A DNA stretch of 11,015 nucleotides from Euperipatoides rowelli (Eukaryota; Onychophora; Udeonychophora; Euonychophora; Peripatopsidae): the NCBI GenBank assembly GCA_003024985.2, contig PXIH01S0056202.1; one strand, given 5' to 3'. A program made the translations under genes and the position numbers. Positions 1 to 7,709 of the stretch are shown here, one piece after another. Position 1 is the first letter of the stretch. Each line of letters opens with the position of its first letter. The notes beneath the pieces were generated by a model, which saw nothing but the letters and a program-made list of their open reading frames with translations, ran no database searches and was not told the origin of the DNA.

Positions 1-47
1 ATAATCACAAAAACCTCAAGACATTATTCATCTTTACCTTTTACATT

Positions 48-217
48 CTATTCATCATTAAGTAGTTGATCAAAAATATATGAGTCTAATTTTTCTTTAA
101 ATTTTCTAAAAGGTTCATTTATAATTTCAAATGGTAAGTTGTTCCAAAAATTTAGGCTATATTTCTGTTATAATAAGAGTTTAAACGATATTTAGTTTTC
201 ATTCTTTTCTTGTATAC
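48..217 (-). pseudogene. LINE reverse transcriptase C-terminal remnant
   Basis: The minus strand reads from about 217 to a stop at 48-50 with one frame change near 153-158. The downstream piece contains NFWNNLPFEII followed by FRKFKEKLDSYI, and the upstream piece reads KTKYRLNSYYNRNIA. The WN-LP core with a downstream F-K--LD helix is the usual extreme C-terminus of LINE (CR1/jockey-like) reverse transcriptases. The element is 5'-truncated and decayed; its 3' UTR would run through 1-47 and off the window. The exact clade cannot be named from this fragment. Confidence 0.6.
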
Positions 218-320
218 TTTAAATATGTATTTAATATGTTAGGGGTAAATTTAGTAGGCTATTAGATTTTTGTTGGGAATAATGTAGGCTATATATAATT
301 TTTTTTCCCCCTTTTTTTTA

Positions 321-452
321 TTCTATGTAACTTAGTGTTAATTTTTTTTGTAATTTTTGTAGCCTATGTAAACATAGGCTACAAAAATATGTCTGTATTT
401 AACTGTTCTTTTTTTTGAACCAAAGGTATTCAACTGTATAAGCGAAAGCTTA
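321..452 (+). repeat. Direct repeat copy 1 (with palindrome insertion)
   Basis: Shares with 579-694, in order: TTCT-TGTAA, a T run, TGTAATTTTTGTA, AATATGTCTGTATT, AACTGTT, a CAAAGGT block and CAACTGTATAAGCGAAAGCT. It differs mainly by an extra palindrome (354-387) that the second copy lacks. Probably two pieces of the same dispersed repeat or a local duplication. No coding capacity was seen. Confidence 0.75.
354..387. repeat. Perfect 16-bp inverted repeat with TAGGCTA core
   Basis: Left arm 354-369 (TTTTTGTAGCCTATGT) and right arm 372-387 are exact reverse complements, with two A residues between them. It lies inside direct-repeat copy 1 at a point where copy 2 runs straight from TGTAATTTTTGTA into TTTAAATATGTC. 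Confidence 0.85.
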
Positions 453-578
453 TAGGCTACTTTGTATAATTAGTGTATGTGTGGGTGTATATACAGTATA
501 TAGGCCTATATAGCCTACTGTATGTAGGCTACAGTATATAGTTTGTGTATGTATATATAGCCTACATATATATTTTAA
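453..578. repeat. TA/TG-rich block with nested TAGGCTA-TACTGTA palindromes
   Basis: Lies between the two direct-repeat copies. It contains TAGGCCTA at 501, then TAGCCTAC, TGTAT and GTAGGCTA as an inverted pair near 510-531, flanked by TACAGTATATA-type sequence on both sides, and a further TAGCCTAC at 559. It could fold into more than one hairpin. No ORF. Confidence 0.6.
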
Positions 579-694
579 TTCTGTGTAATGTTAAATATTT
601 TTTTTTTTTTTTGTAATTTTTGTATTTAAATATGTCTGTATTAAACTGTTACTTTCTTGAATCAAAGGTGTTCAACTGTATAAGCGAAAGCTTA
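579..694 (+). repeat. Direct repeat copy 2
   Basis: Same blocks as copy 1, starting 258 bases further on, without the palindrome. It is followed by TTATAATAAATAAATAAAAA (701-720), a short AATA-type tail such as ends many retroelements, which raises the possibility that the repeat is the 3' end of a LINE or SINE. Confidence 0.75.
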
Positions 695-1597
695 AACTTT
701 GTTATAATAAATAAATAAAAACTTAAAATATCACTAACTATTGTGCAAATATTAAATGCTAGCCTATAAATAATATACACTATTTCACAGGTGGATAGAA
801 AAATAATATACAGTATATAGGTCAAAGCCTAAATATATAGGAAATAGAGGACAAGCTAAAATAAATAGGAAAATAAGGAAATATAGGACAGGTAGGAGTT
901 CTGCAACTAGCAGGGTTAAAATTAAAACTAAAAAATTTTTTTTTAGCCCAAAACAATTCAATTTCTCAGATAGTAGTAGAGACTATAGGCCTAGTCTATT
1001 TACCGGTAGGTAGTCTAAATATTTTTTAAGAAAGTTAGTCTGGACAGAGTAATTTTGGTTTATTAGATCAGCAAGAAAATAAATTATGAACAAGAGATCC
1101 AAGAATTTTCATGATCATTGGAAAATTTACTTCATTTTTGTTTGAAACTTATTAAGCTTAGTCCTATTAAGATTGCTGTAATATTATTTTTAAATAAATT
1201 ATTCATAAATGCTAAATTTTTCTGATTATTTTTTTGTTAAAAATAGGCCTATATATGATCATGAGAAAATGTCTGAGCATGCCAGAATATAAAATTTGTA
1301 CTATTCTCCTTTGATCTGCACTAAAAAAAAATGTCCATAACAAATGTAGCCTACTGTAAACTTAAAACAGCATGAAAACAGTTTTCAAAATGTCAGCCAG
1401 ATGGTAGGCCTATGTTCAAGTAAAACCATAGCCTACATGAAAAAAAAACAAAAAACATATTTTATCTAAAGTTGAAAGATACCATGGATGTTAAATTTAC
1501 ATTAAAAGGTATAGCCTACTGTAGATTTAAAAAAATATATATTTTTACTAAGATATTTTTTTAATGTATACCTATCATAAAATGTTTCTTTTTGTCA
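695..1597. other. AT-rich intergenic stretch, no gene seen
   Basis: Roughly three-quarters A+T with many stops in all frames. Several TAGGCCTA / TAGCCTACTGTA motifs (about 761, 984, 1243, 1346, 1405, 1429 and 1512) are the only recurrent structure noticed. Confidence 0.6.
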
Positions 1598-1620
1598 TTT
1601 TAATTTATTCTTTATAGCCT

Positions 1621-1655
<35 letters not shown>

Positions 1656-1911
1656 AAATTCGTATAAAAATCGTAAAGAACTACTATAATCGATGTAAAT
1701 AGACAGGAAAGATAAACATTTAAATAGCTTATTGATATTTAAAATCTAACATTTTTGTCCTTGGAAAACCTAAATGAGTCAGATGGGAGGATAGCCATTA
1801 TGGCAGTTTTTCCTTCAGCATAACAGCCTCATTTTCAGCTTTTCTAGTTGCCAAGGTGAAGTCTTTTATTCCCATTCTTCTCTTCATACATAAAATTAGA
1901 CCGACAACTTT
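1598..1911 (-). other. Possible minus-strand last exon with 3' UTR
   Basis: Minus-strand ORF with ATG at 1887-1885 and stop TAA at 1800-1798 (29 codons). The frame stays open upstream to about 1915, reading VGLILCMKRRMGIKDF and then LATRKAENEAVMLKEKL. A hydrophobic stretch, a basic patch and a charged helix would suit the tail of a membrane protein. The stretch is more balanced in base content than its surroundings. A weak acceptor (TTTTGTTTCAAAG) could precede it, and AATAAA follows at 1609-1604. I do not recognise the family. It may be a real terminal exon, a decayed repeat or chance. Confidence 0.25.
1625..1653. repeat. 29-base A homopolymer
   Basis: Uninterrupted run of A. It may be the tail of an old retroposed insertion on the + strand or simple slippage; I found no matching target-site duplication or recognisable element before it. 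Confidence 0.8.
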
Positions 1912-2444
1912 GAAACAAAATTATGTAAACTAGATATAAGCACTAAGCAGTAATATAGCCTAGTAAATTAAAAAATTCTGTAAACAAATTGGCATTAATC
2001 TAAATTTTGAATTAATTGACTAGGCCTAAGACGTTATAAACTGAATAAATTTTTAAATACAGTATCCTACTGTATGTCCTTAAAAAAGATATATTAAACT
2101 AGGCTAAAAAATAATAGCTTACGATAACAAATTATGATCAAATGCATTTTATATTATTTCAAAAACAAAATTAATAATGATGTAGGCCATAAGTTAATTA
2201 TTTTTATCTAATTGTAATAAACACACAATATTGAAAATCTTTGTCAAATAAATAACATGTTTTAATATTATAGGATAGGCAAGAACCTATTTAAAGTTTT
2301 ATGAATTTTACTATTTTCAATCCTAGTAGGAATATTTTTTTTTATATAGGCTACTGTACATAAAATAAATAACCTAAAGTATATTTCGTCCAGATTGCAA
2401 ATAATCTACAAAGCAAATTGGAAATGACTGCGATATGTTTCAAA
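1912..2444. other. AT-rich intergenic stretch, no gene seen
   Basis: Contains an inverted pair TACAGTA-tcc-TACTGTA (2058-2074), TAGGCCTA (about 2021) and TAGGCTACTGTA (about 2346). Otherwise featureless. Confidence 0.55.
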
Positions 2445-2738
2445 TTATGCCGTTGTTTTAACTGAACTTATAAAAGCTTGCTTTAAAAAAACGGACATAG
2501 CCAAACTACTGTAACATATAAAAATTAATTTAATGGTGCTTGCATGGTGATCAAAGTAGGTTGATTGTGATAAACACGGTGTTGTTTCCACCACACCATG
2601 TACAGTATTTGATGGCGTCAGGTGACGTTGAGACTTATTACTACTAGGAATAACTACTGTTATCCCTGCAACAAATGTTTTATAGTTAATTTTTTTTAAA
2701 GACATTTTCAGAATATATGAAAATTTTAAAACAGTCAA
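2445..2738 (-). CDS. Hypothetical 97-residue ORF (doubtful)
   Basis: ATG to TAA on the minus strand, with internal ATGs (for example at residue 12, MSLKKINYKTFVAGITVVIP). The middle (about 2560-2640) is less AT-rich than its surroundings. The C-terminal third includes a hydrophobic run, STIKLIFICYSSLAMSVFL, that could be a membrane segment. No family is recognised, and I saw no AATAAA within the next 150 bases on that strand. A CpG-bearing patch with a CRE palindrome lies just upstream. Length alone is compatible with chance in DNA this AT-rich. Confidence 0.2.
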   Translation of the reverse strand: MTVLKFSYILKMSLKKINYKTFVAGITVVIPSSNKSQRHLTPSNTVHGVVETTPCLSQSTYFDHHASTIKLIFICYSSLAMSVFLKQAFISSVKTTA

Positions 2739-2780
2739 AATAAAGCGTTTGATGAAGGATCAATGCAATAATGATAAAAG

Positions 2781-2880
2781 AACGAGACGTTATTTGACGT
2801 CATAAAAACGCCAAATGCTGTGAAAAACAACACTAAAAATCTGAAAAACAACAAGAAACTAAATCGGTCGCCATTTTCTC
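2781..2880. promoter_or_regulatory. CpG-bearing patch with CRE palindrome and YY1-like box
   Basis: Perfect CRE TGACGTCA at 2795-2802, a second ACGT (GAGACGTTA) nearby, and CGCCATTTTC at 2869-2878, which on the minus strand is AAAATGGCG, a YY1-like box. A further TGACGTTG lies near 2623. The YY1-like box overlaps a 13-codon minus-strand ORF (2874-2833, starting MATDLV). The pattern suggests a small promoter or enhancer, perhaps firing on the minus strand. It is about 2.5 kb upstream of the CADPS start, so a CADPS enhancer is also possible. Confidence 0.35.
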
Positions 2881-2889
2881 TTATTCTGC

Positions 2890-4559
2890 TCCTAAATAAA
2901 ATGTTGCATTAATTTCATATAATAAAACTATACAACAATGTCAATAATTTTTAGGTATACTTTGTAATTTTAAAATAAAGTAGACAAATATTCCTATTAT
3001 TTGTGGCTTCTTTAGTGTTTTTATAATTTTTTTTCATAATTTTAACACATTCAAACCTCACAATGTTTAATTTTTTGTAAGTAAACAAACTGTATCTATA
3101 ACAAATTATATTCTGTTTATATGACCCATAGAATTTATGGAATATACTGTGTTTCCATTGTACTTCAACTGCACAGTAGGCTATACACTAGGTCTAACTA
3201 AACGTTATTGGAGGCCCTCAATCAACACGTAAAAGACTAAGGAATAATTTAATATAGAAAAGCTATATTCATATATTTTCATTAATTTAGCATTTAAGTA
3301 CAATAAATTTAAATAAATCTTCAATACTATTATAGATAACTTTATATACGCCTATTATTAAAAGTAAACAAATGAAAATAAACGTTAATAAAAACGTTAA
3401 ATAATTAGAATTTATCTAGGAATTTTACAAGATTCCAAATAAACATACAGTATTTCGAAAGAGGATTATACTGTACATACATCAAAGATTATAAATGTTC
3501 TGTAGCCTATATATATATATATATAAACAAAAGCTATATAAAACACAAATCGATCAATTATAGGTTAATTTAAGAACAAACTGGGTGATACTTTTAAAAT
3601 GAGCAGGTGTTTAAAGTTAACGTGCAAAAAATATTTATTATATGCTGTAGGCTATATTGCAATATTTATATTGAGAATAGGGTTCTTAAAGAACTTTATA
3701 ACCACCTAATTTTTAACACAGTAGGCCGGCCTATAGTTATTTAAGTGAAGGTGACAAAGTTATGATATAGCGAAACATGCACGAGCACAAAAATTCTAAC
3801 CAAGCCTACTGTTCTGAACTTCTGACAATAGAAAATATCTAATCTACAGTCTTGTTTCTACGTAATATTTAAAGGTTTGCATTAGTACAAAAATTTCATA
3901 TTAAATTAAACTGAATCAATATTAAATATTATAACTAGTGGGCTAAGAAAAAATAAAAAAAAAATAACGTAGATGCCTTCAGCAGACGAGATTTGAAGAA
4001 TTCAATAAGCAAACAGTAGGCCCTAATAAGTTTAATACATAGAGTAAGGAATGGTTTAATACCGTAACCATGTTTAAAATTATCTATTTATCCACTAAAA
4101 TTAGTAGACTAAATGATGAAACAAAAAACTAAATGTGTGTTAGTTTAATTTGATTTCGGTTAACTCTATAATCTCCAAAATAAACAAACCTAGAACCATT
4201 AATTTTATATTTCCGATAATGGCATTATTAATACATCAAAATATTAACATCACATTTAATTACGAATTTATTAAAACAAATGAAATAATTTGGAAAAAAA
4301 TGAATTGCGGAGCAGTTTTTAAAAATAATGGAATGAGCATTCATAACGTGAATTTGCCAACATATTAGTCCTATATTACTTCTGAGTTAAGGTTGATTAA
4401 ATCATGTAAGCGACTATTTTTATTTATTTTTTAAAATAGCCATAAAAATTAAGCAACATATAAACAAACACAAAAAGACATGCAGACAAATCAAAGCTGT
4501 TACCGTAAAATATTAGTATAAAATACATTAATTTGCTTGTATTATCAGCAATCATACAT
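2890..4559. other. AT-rich intergenic stretch, no gene seen
   Basis: No credible ORF. Holds a TA dinucleotide run (about 3508-3525) just after TGTAGCC, the perfect 12-bp palindrome TAGGCCGGCCTA (3722-3733), and scattered TAGGCTA/TACAGTA motifs (about 3177, 3445, 3646, 3790 and 4016). Confidence 0.6.
3722..3733. repeat. Perfect palindrome TAGGCCGGCCTA
   Basis: Exact 12-bp palindrome: two TAGGCC half sites head to head, one of several palindromic versions of the TAGGCCTA motif in this window. Confidence 0.8.
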
Positions 4560-4560
4560 T

Positions 4561-4720
4561 ACTTACCGATACCGAAACACCAAACGCGCCTGAACGTCTA
4601 CGGATATACTCCGATAGTAGTATTTCTTTGATAATGTTTGTTTTGTAGGTAAATTATGACGTATACTGAGCCGAACATGTATTTAATATCTTATCAGGTA
4701 TGTGTGCTTAATTTTTAATA
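4561..4720 (-). other. Possible divergent (minus-strand) first exon ending at a GTAAGT donor
   Basis: On the minus strand the CpG-rich stretch 4567-4620 ends at TCG|GTAAGT, with exon end at 4567 and donor bases 4566-4561. A near-perfect donor next to CpG-rich DNA, facing away from CADPS, is what a divergent noncoding transcript or head-to-head gene would look like. The only minus-strand ATG frame noted (ATG at about 4679) stops before the donor, so any exon is probably noncoding. The upstream boundary is a guess. Confidence 0.3.
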
Positions 4721-4807
4721 CATAATCCTTAGTAGTGATGGAAATTAATGGTTATTAATACACCAAGCACTTCAACATATATACAAAAACTGGAGATCTA
4801 TAGTGTA

Positions 4808-4818
4808 ATGGCGGCCAT
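4808..4818 (+). promoter_or_regulatory. Double YY1-like site (ATGGCGGCCAT)
   Basis: An 11-base palindrome around a central G, containing ATGGC and GCCAT so that a YY1 core (ATGGCGGC type) can be read from either strand. In animal genomes such boxes often sit just downstream of transcription starts and may overlap the first ATG; here the box contains the ATG of a 38-codon ORF. Binding is inferred from the motif only. Confidence 0.4.
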
Positions 4819-4924
4819 TGAAAATTTGCGCCTAACGGGTTATTATTTTTGCAACATGGAGTTGAAGGAACGCCCGCGTGTCGTCATTAACCTCGATTTG
4901 GATGGAACGTCTTGTAAATATTGA
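4808..4924 (+). other. 38-codon upstream ORF in the promoter/leader region
   Basis: ATG at 4808 in good Kozak context (G at -3, G at +4), stop TGA at 4922-4924, with a second in-frame ATG at 4856. The peptide begins MAAIENLRLTGYYFCN and ends LDLDGTSCKY; I recognise no family. It is unusually CpG-rich for the region. It could be a uORF if CADPS transcription starts upstream of 4808, or chance coding in a CpG-bearing promoter. Confidence 0.3.
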
Positions 4925-5217
4925 CGGCTATCCAAAAATCTCTTTAGTGCAATCTTAATTTTAATAAAATACAATGTAAAGTTAGTCAGTTACAAAATAC
5001 ATCATTTTTAGTTAAGATGAACTAATAACTAGCTTTTACTCCGTAACTAAATTTGATAATAATAAACAAATGTTATTAATTGATTAAAGGAAAAATTATT
5101 TTCCCGAATGTCTTTACGAACTGAGCAAGCGTAATACTGAAATCCATTTGTAACGTAGCTAGGCTAGGTTGTTGGTGATTTTCTGTGGTAGGATATTTTA
5201 GGATACATTCATCAAAA

Positions 5218-5238
5218 ATGCACCCTTGCGTAAGATGA
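5218..5238 (+). other. uORF 1 (6 codons) upstream of CADPS
   Basis: Encodes MHPCVR. Its stop TGA (5236-5238) overlaps the ATG of the next uORF in an ATGA junction. It lies about 115 bases ahead of the CADPS start and would be translated first if the leader includes it. Confidence 0.35.
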
Positions 5239-5288
5239 GGGCAAAATTACCAGATCGGATTGCTAATAACATATTTTCAAATTTTTGA
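5235..5288 (+). other. uORF 2 (17 codons) upstream of CADPS
   Basis: Starts in the ATGA overlap with uORF 1 and ends at TGA 5286-5288, 45 bases before the CADPS ATG. The peptide begins MRAKLPDRIANN and matches nothing I know. A stop-start overlap of this kind can permit termination-reinitiation; whether it regulates CADPS translation is inference. Confidence 0.35.
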
Positions 5289-5333
5289 AGTATTCTAAGC
5301 GTAAATCTGTGCCCGTGAGTTAGTCGATCCGTT

Positions 5334-6122
5334 ATGTTGGACCCATCATCAAGTGAGGAAGAGTCAGATAATGAAACGTTGGAGGAAGAGAATTCGGAGG
5401 CCCTTAGTCTCCCAACCCCCGGAGGTCGGAGTTTATCCCCTGCAAGTGATTCCCTCAGCCTCAGTGGCTCGCACTCGCGATCCAATAGCACTATCAGACC
5501 TGCGAGTCCCAGCCCTTCGGTTATTAGTGAAAAAGAGAAAGAGGATTTGGATAAAATAGATAAGGAAGAAGAAGAAAGGAAGAAAAGACTACAATTGTAC
5601 GTATTTGTTCTTCGATGTATTGCTTATCCTTTTAATGCTAAACAACCTACAGATATGACTAGGCGTCAGACCAAAGTCACAAAACAACAATTGGCTACCA
5701 TTAAAGAAAGATTTCACGCTTTCCTAAATGGTGAGACACAAATAGTAGCTGATGAGGCCTTCTGCAATGCTGTCCAGAGCTATTATGAAGTTTTTTTGAA
5801 AAGTGACCGAGTATCTAAAATGGTAATGAGTGGAGGATGTTCGGCCAATGATTTCCGAGAGGTATTTAAAAACAACATTGAGAAACGAGTCCGTAGTTTG
5901 CCAGAAATTGATGGACTCAGTAAAGAGACTGTACTTAGCTCGTGGATGGCAAAATTCGATGCCATATTTAGAGGAGAAGAAGATCCTCGTAAACAACCCA
6001 CTAGAGTATCTCAGTCAGTTGCTTCAGAGCTGATCCTGAGCAAGGAACAATTGTATGAAATGTTCCAGAACATTTTAGGTGTGAAAAAGTTTGAACATCA
6101 ATTATTGTATAACGCACTTCAG
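5334..6122 (+). CDS. CADPS: CADPS (CAPS/UNC-31) 5' coding exon, residues 1-263
   Basis: Start exon of the calcium-dependent secretion activator, a cytosolic and vesicle-associated protein that primes dense-core vesicles for Ca2+-triggered exocytosis with SNAREs and PI(4,5)P2. The translation opens [12 protein letters not shown], the family's acidic serine N-terminus, whose serines are reported CK2 targets in mammals. Residues 20-65 are a Ser/Pro-rich disordered linker. Residues 66-86 are a charged helix ([20 protein letters not shown]), followed by the conserved block [20 protein letters not shown] (87-106). Further conserved blocks are [14 protein letters not shown] (130-143), [22 protein letters not shown] (187-208) and [18 protein letters not shown] (231-248). 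The ATG is fixed by an in-frame TGA at 5316-5318. The last codon is CAG (6120-6122), and reading on reaches TAA at 6135. The C2, PH and MUN regions of this roughly 1300-residue family lie in exons beyond the window. The exon is much richer in G+C than its flanks. No frameshift is seen. Confidence 0.97.
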
Positions 6123-6128
6123 GTAAGT
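6123..6128 (+). other. Splice donor of CADPS coding exon 1
   Basis: CAG|GTAAGT, a full match to the U1 consensus, follows codon 263 directly, so the intron is phase 0. Protein similarity to CAPS stops exactly here: the four residues read past the junction (VSSQ) before the stop do not belong to the family. In family members the sequence continues after NALQ/NACQ with a conserved block, which must come from the next exon. Confidence 0.95.
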
Positions 6129-6653
6129 TCACAATAAATTTAAGCTAAATACTAACATTACTTAAGATTTCATTTCCGTACTAGCTTTTTTTTTTTTACT
6201 AATAAACCGGAAGATATAAGGTAAATATTGCTTAGAATTATCCATTAATCTCATCTTTATCATATTTTCCTATGTCAAAGGAAACGGTTAACAAATGACA
6301 GGCTAACAATTTTTTAAGTGTTTCATACTTATTAAAAAATCATTAGACTAAAGACTATATAGGTATTGTACTGCAGTTATTAAGCGGGAAAGGAGGTGGG
6401 ATTAACCTCCCTAGTTGGACGAAATGGTGCCATACGGTAAGCAGACCAGTTATAAAACTTTTATATGCTGCATACGTTATAATGCATAAACTATCATGCA
6501 TAGCTTAGACTGTTTATGTGTAAGCTATCTATTTTAATTCATTAACACTTGGAGCCTTAAGTTATAAGCTTGGCAGAAAGTTCTGGTCGAACAGTTAATA
6601 GCCTACTGAGAACACAGATTTATTTCATATAGGCTATCGCCTAGATGTTTACC

Positions 6654-6671
6654 TTGATCATCCATGATCAA
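6654..6671. repeat. 8-bp inverted repeat
   Basis: TTGATCAT and ATGATCAA separated by CC; exact arms. It lies about 50 bases upstream of the LINE fragment and may be unrelated. Confidence 0.6.
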
Positions 6672-6700
6672 ATTGTTAACAATAAACTGCTAGTTACTAA

Positions 6701-6995
6701 CTTACTAGTAGAAAAACAGTTCAGGCTTCTCAGTCCTTCACTCACAAGGCACTCAAAATTTTGAACTCACTGCCAAAGGGAAAAACCACTGAAACAAACT
6801 TTAATACATTTAAAACAAAACTGAAAACCACATGCTGTCATAATCAAACTATTTTAATTGTTTAAATTTATTTATTTGAATTTATTTTTTATAGTTATAT
6901 TTTTACTTTATTTATTGTATATATACTCTATGTTAGGGACCTGGAAGACCATCTAGGGTGATGGTCCCGTTAACTTGAATAAACTAAACTAAATT
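6701..6995 (+). mobile_element. LINE 3' end with reverse transcriptase C-terminus
   Basis: Open frame 6701-6865 reads QSFTHKALKILNSLPKGK, then NTFKTKLKT, and stops at TAA 6863-6865. This is the SF...A...NSLP...FK-KLK C-terminus of CR1/L2/jockey-like LINE reverse transcriptases, with the usual W before NSLP replaced by L (a one-base TGG-to-TTG change would do it). About 80 bases of 3' UTR follow, then a stem-loop (6947-6966) and a tail AATAAACTAAACTAAAT (6979-6995). It is 5'-truncated and degenerate, inserted in the CADPS intron in sense orientation. Confidence 0.7.
6936..6968 (+). repeat. LINE 3' stem-loop
   Basis: GACCATC (6947-6953) pairs with GATGGTC (6960-6966) around a 6-base loop. The same 3' arm can instead pair through GGTCCC (6963-6968) with GGGACC (6936-6941), so two alternative hairpins share one arm. 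Structured 3' ends like this are used by some LINE reverse transcriptases to recognise their template. Confidence 0.65.
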
Positions 6996-7709
6996 GATTT
7001 AATTGAATGTTAAAGATTTATGATTTTATACTGAAAAAGCTTGACTATGTATAGACCTAGTCTAACAAAATTGTTATTAAAAGGATAATGGATCAATGAA
7101 ATGATCTCGCACTACATTTCAGAATCTGCCTAAAATACATGGATACTTCTACTAAAGATTAATTTACCACTTAGATTTAATGTTAGCCTAGTTAGTTTAA
7201 AGTTAAATTAAGCCTAAGTCAATAAGACTTAATTTTCTAAGTAAATAATAGAAAATATTACAAAATACAAAACAAATGAATAATCAAATAATCCATATCA
7301 ATCAAATAAAATCAAAAGGATTAACACTAGAAATATAAGATGATAAAAAGGCAAATCACATAAGAAAAAATAATAAATCTCATAAGTTTGTGTATACATA
7401 TAGCATGCATGTAGGCCTACAGTATAGCATACTATAACTGCAGAATATTCTAATATACTGTATTCACAAACTCATGGATTTTTTATTTAGCGTACAGTAT
7501 GGCAAACATCAACTAGACTACATGTTATGTACCACAATATTTCACATTTCTAAACAAAATCAAACCATAATTAATAGAAATATCCAGATGATTAATATAA
7601 TTTAGCTAATCAAATGCTATTAGTCAGGTTGTTGAAAAACTTATTTTGAGAAAATTTCAGCCTATTTGAGCATTACACAACATGGTTTCCATAGTGGTCA
7701 TTGCACTGA
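6996..7709. other. AT-rich intron DNA, no gene seen
   Basis: Contains the perfect palindrome TGTAGGCCTACA (7410-7421), followed directly by GTATAG. Otherwise no repeat, RNA gene or exon recognised. Confidence 0.6.
7410..7421. repeat. Perfect palindrome TGTAGGCCTACA
   Basis: Exact 12-bp palindrome, the fullest simple form of the recurring TAGGCCTA motif, with overlapping TACAGTA. Confidence 0.8.

Larger units (their letters stand above)
4560..4930. promoter_or_regulatory. Candidate CADPS promoter / CpG-bearing island
   Basis: In DNA otherwise almost free of CpG, 4561-4620 carries about seven CpGs and 4801-4930 about ten. The stretch has a CRE-like TGACGTAT (4657-4664), ATGGCGGCCAT (4808-4818, two opposed YY1 cores), an E2F-like TTTGCGCC (4825-4832) and a MYB-like CCTAACGGG (4831-4839). 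It lies 0.4-0.8 kb upstream of the CADPS start codon, a plausible place for the promoter and first transcribed bases. The transcription start cannot be placed from sequence alone. Confidence 0.5.
4925..5333 (+). other. Probable CADPS 5' leader / proximal upstream region
   Basis: Up to about 5100 this is plain AT-rich DNA. From 5110 it becomes more balanced and leads into the exon. An acceptor-like TTTTCTGTGGTAG ends at 5191 and a donor-like ATCAG|GTATGT lies at 4697/4698, so a 5' UTR intron of about 0.5 kb is possible but unproven. Two short uORFs (5218-5238, 5235-5288) precede the start codon. Confidence 0.45.

Noticed and set aside
453-578. CRISPR-like or satellite array
   Set aside because: The palindromic words are not evenly spaced and have no unique spacers of constant length; the setting is animal intergenic DNA.
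1780-1880. microRNA hairpin
   Set aside because: The balanced stretch does not fold back on itself over a precursor-length stem when read by eye.
4150-4368. 72-codon + strand ORF
   Set aside because: Begins at TTG rather than ATG, Asn/Ile/Lys-rich as expected for random AT-rich DNA, no supporting signals.
5198-5491. 97-codon minus-strand ORF over the CADPS start
   Set aside because: It is antisense to the confirmed CADPS coding frame and its composition is the shadow of that frame.
5353-6033. Other ORFs in alternative frames within the CADPS exon (5353-5559, 5724-5996, 5783-6001, 5830-6033)
   Set aside because: All overlap the conserved CAPS frame and none shows family similarity.
6123-6137. 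Extension of CADPS by VSSQ to the TAA at 6135
   Set aside because: The four codons read through a perfect GTAAGT donor and leave the conserved CAPS sequence; they are intronic.
6392-6410. GGAGGT/ACCTCC hairpin as an RNA element
   Set aside because: Only a 6-bp stem with a 7-base loop, with no supporting context; expected by chance in a window this long.
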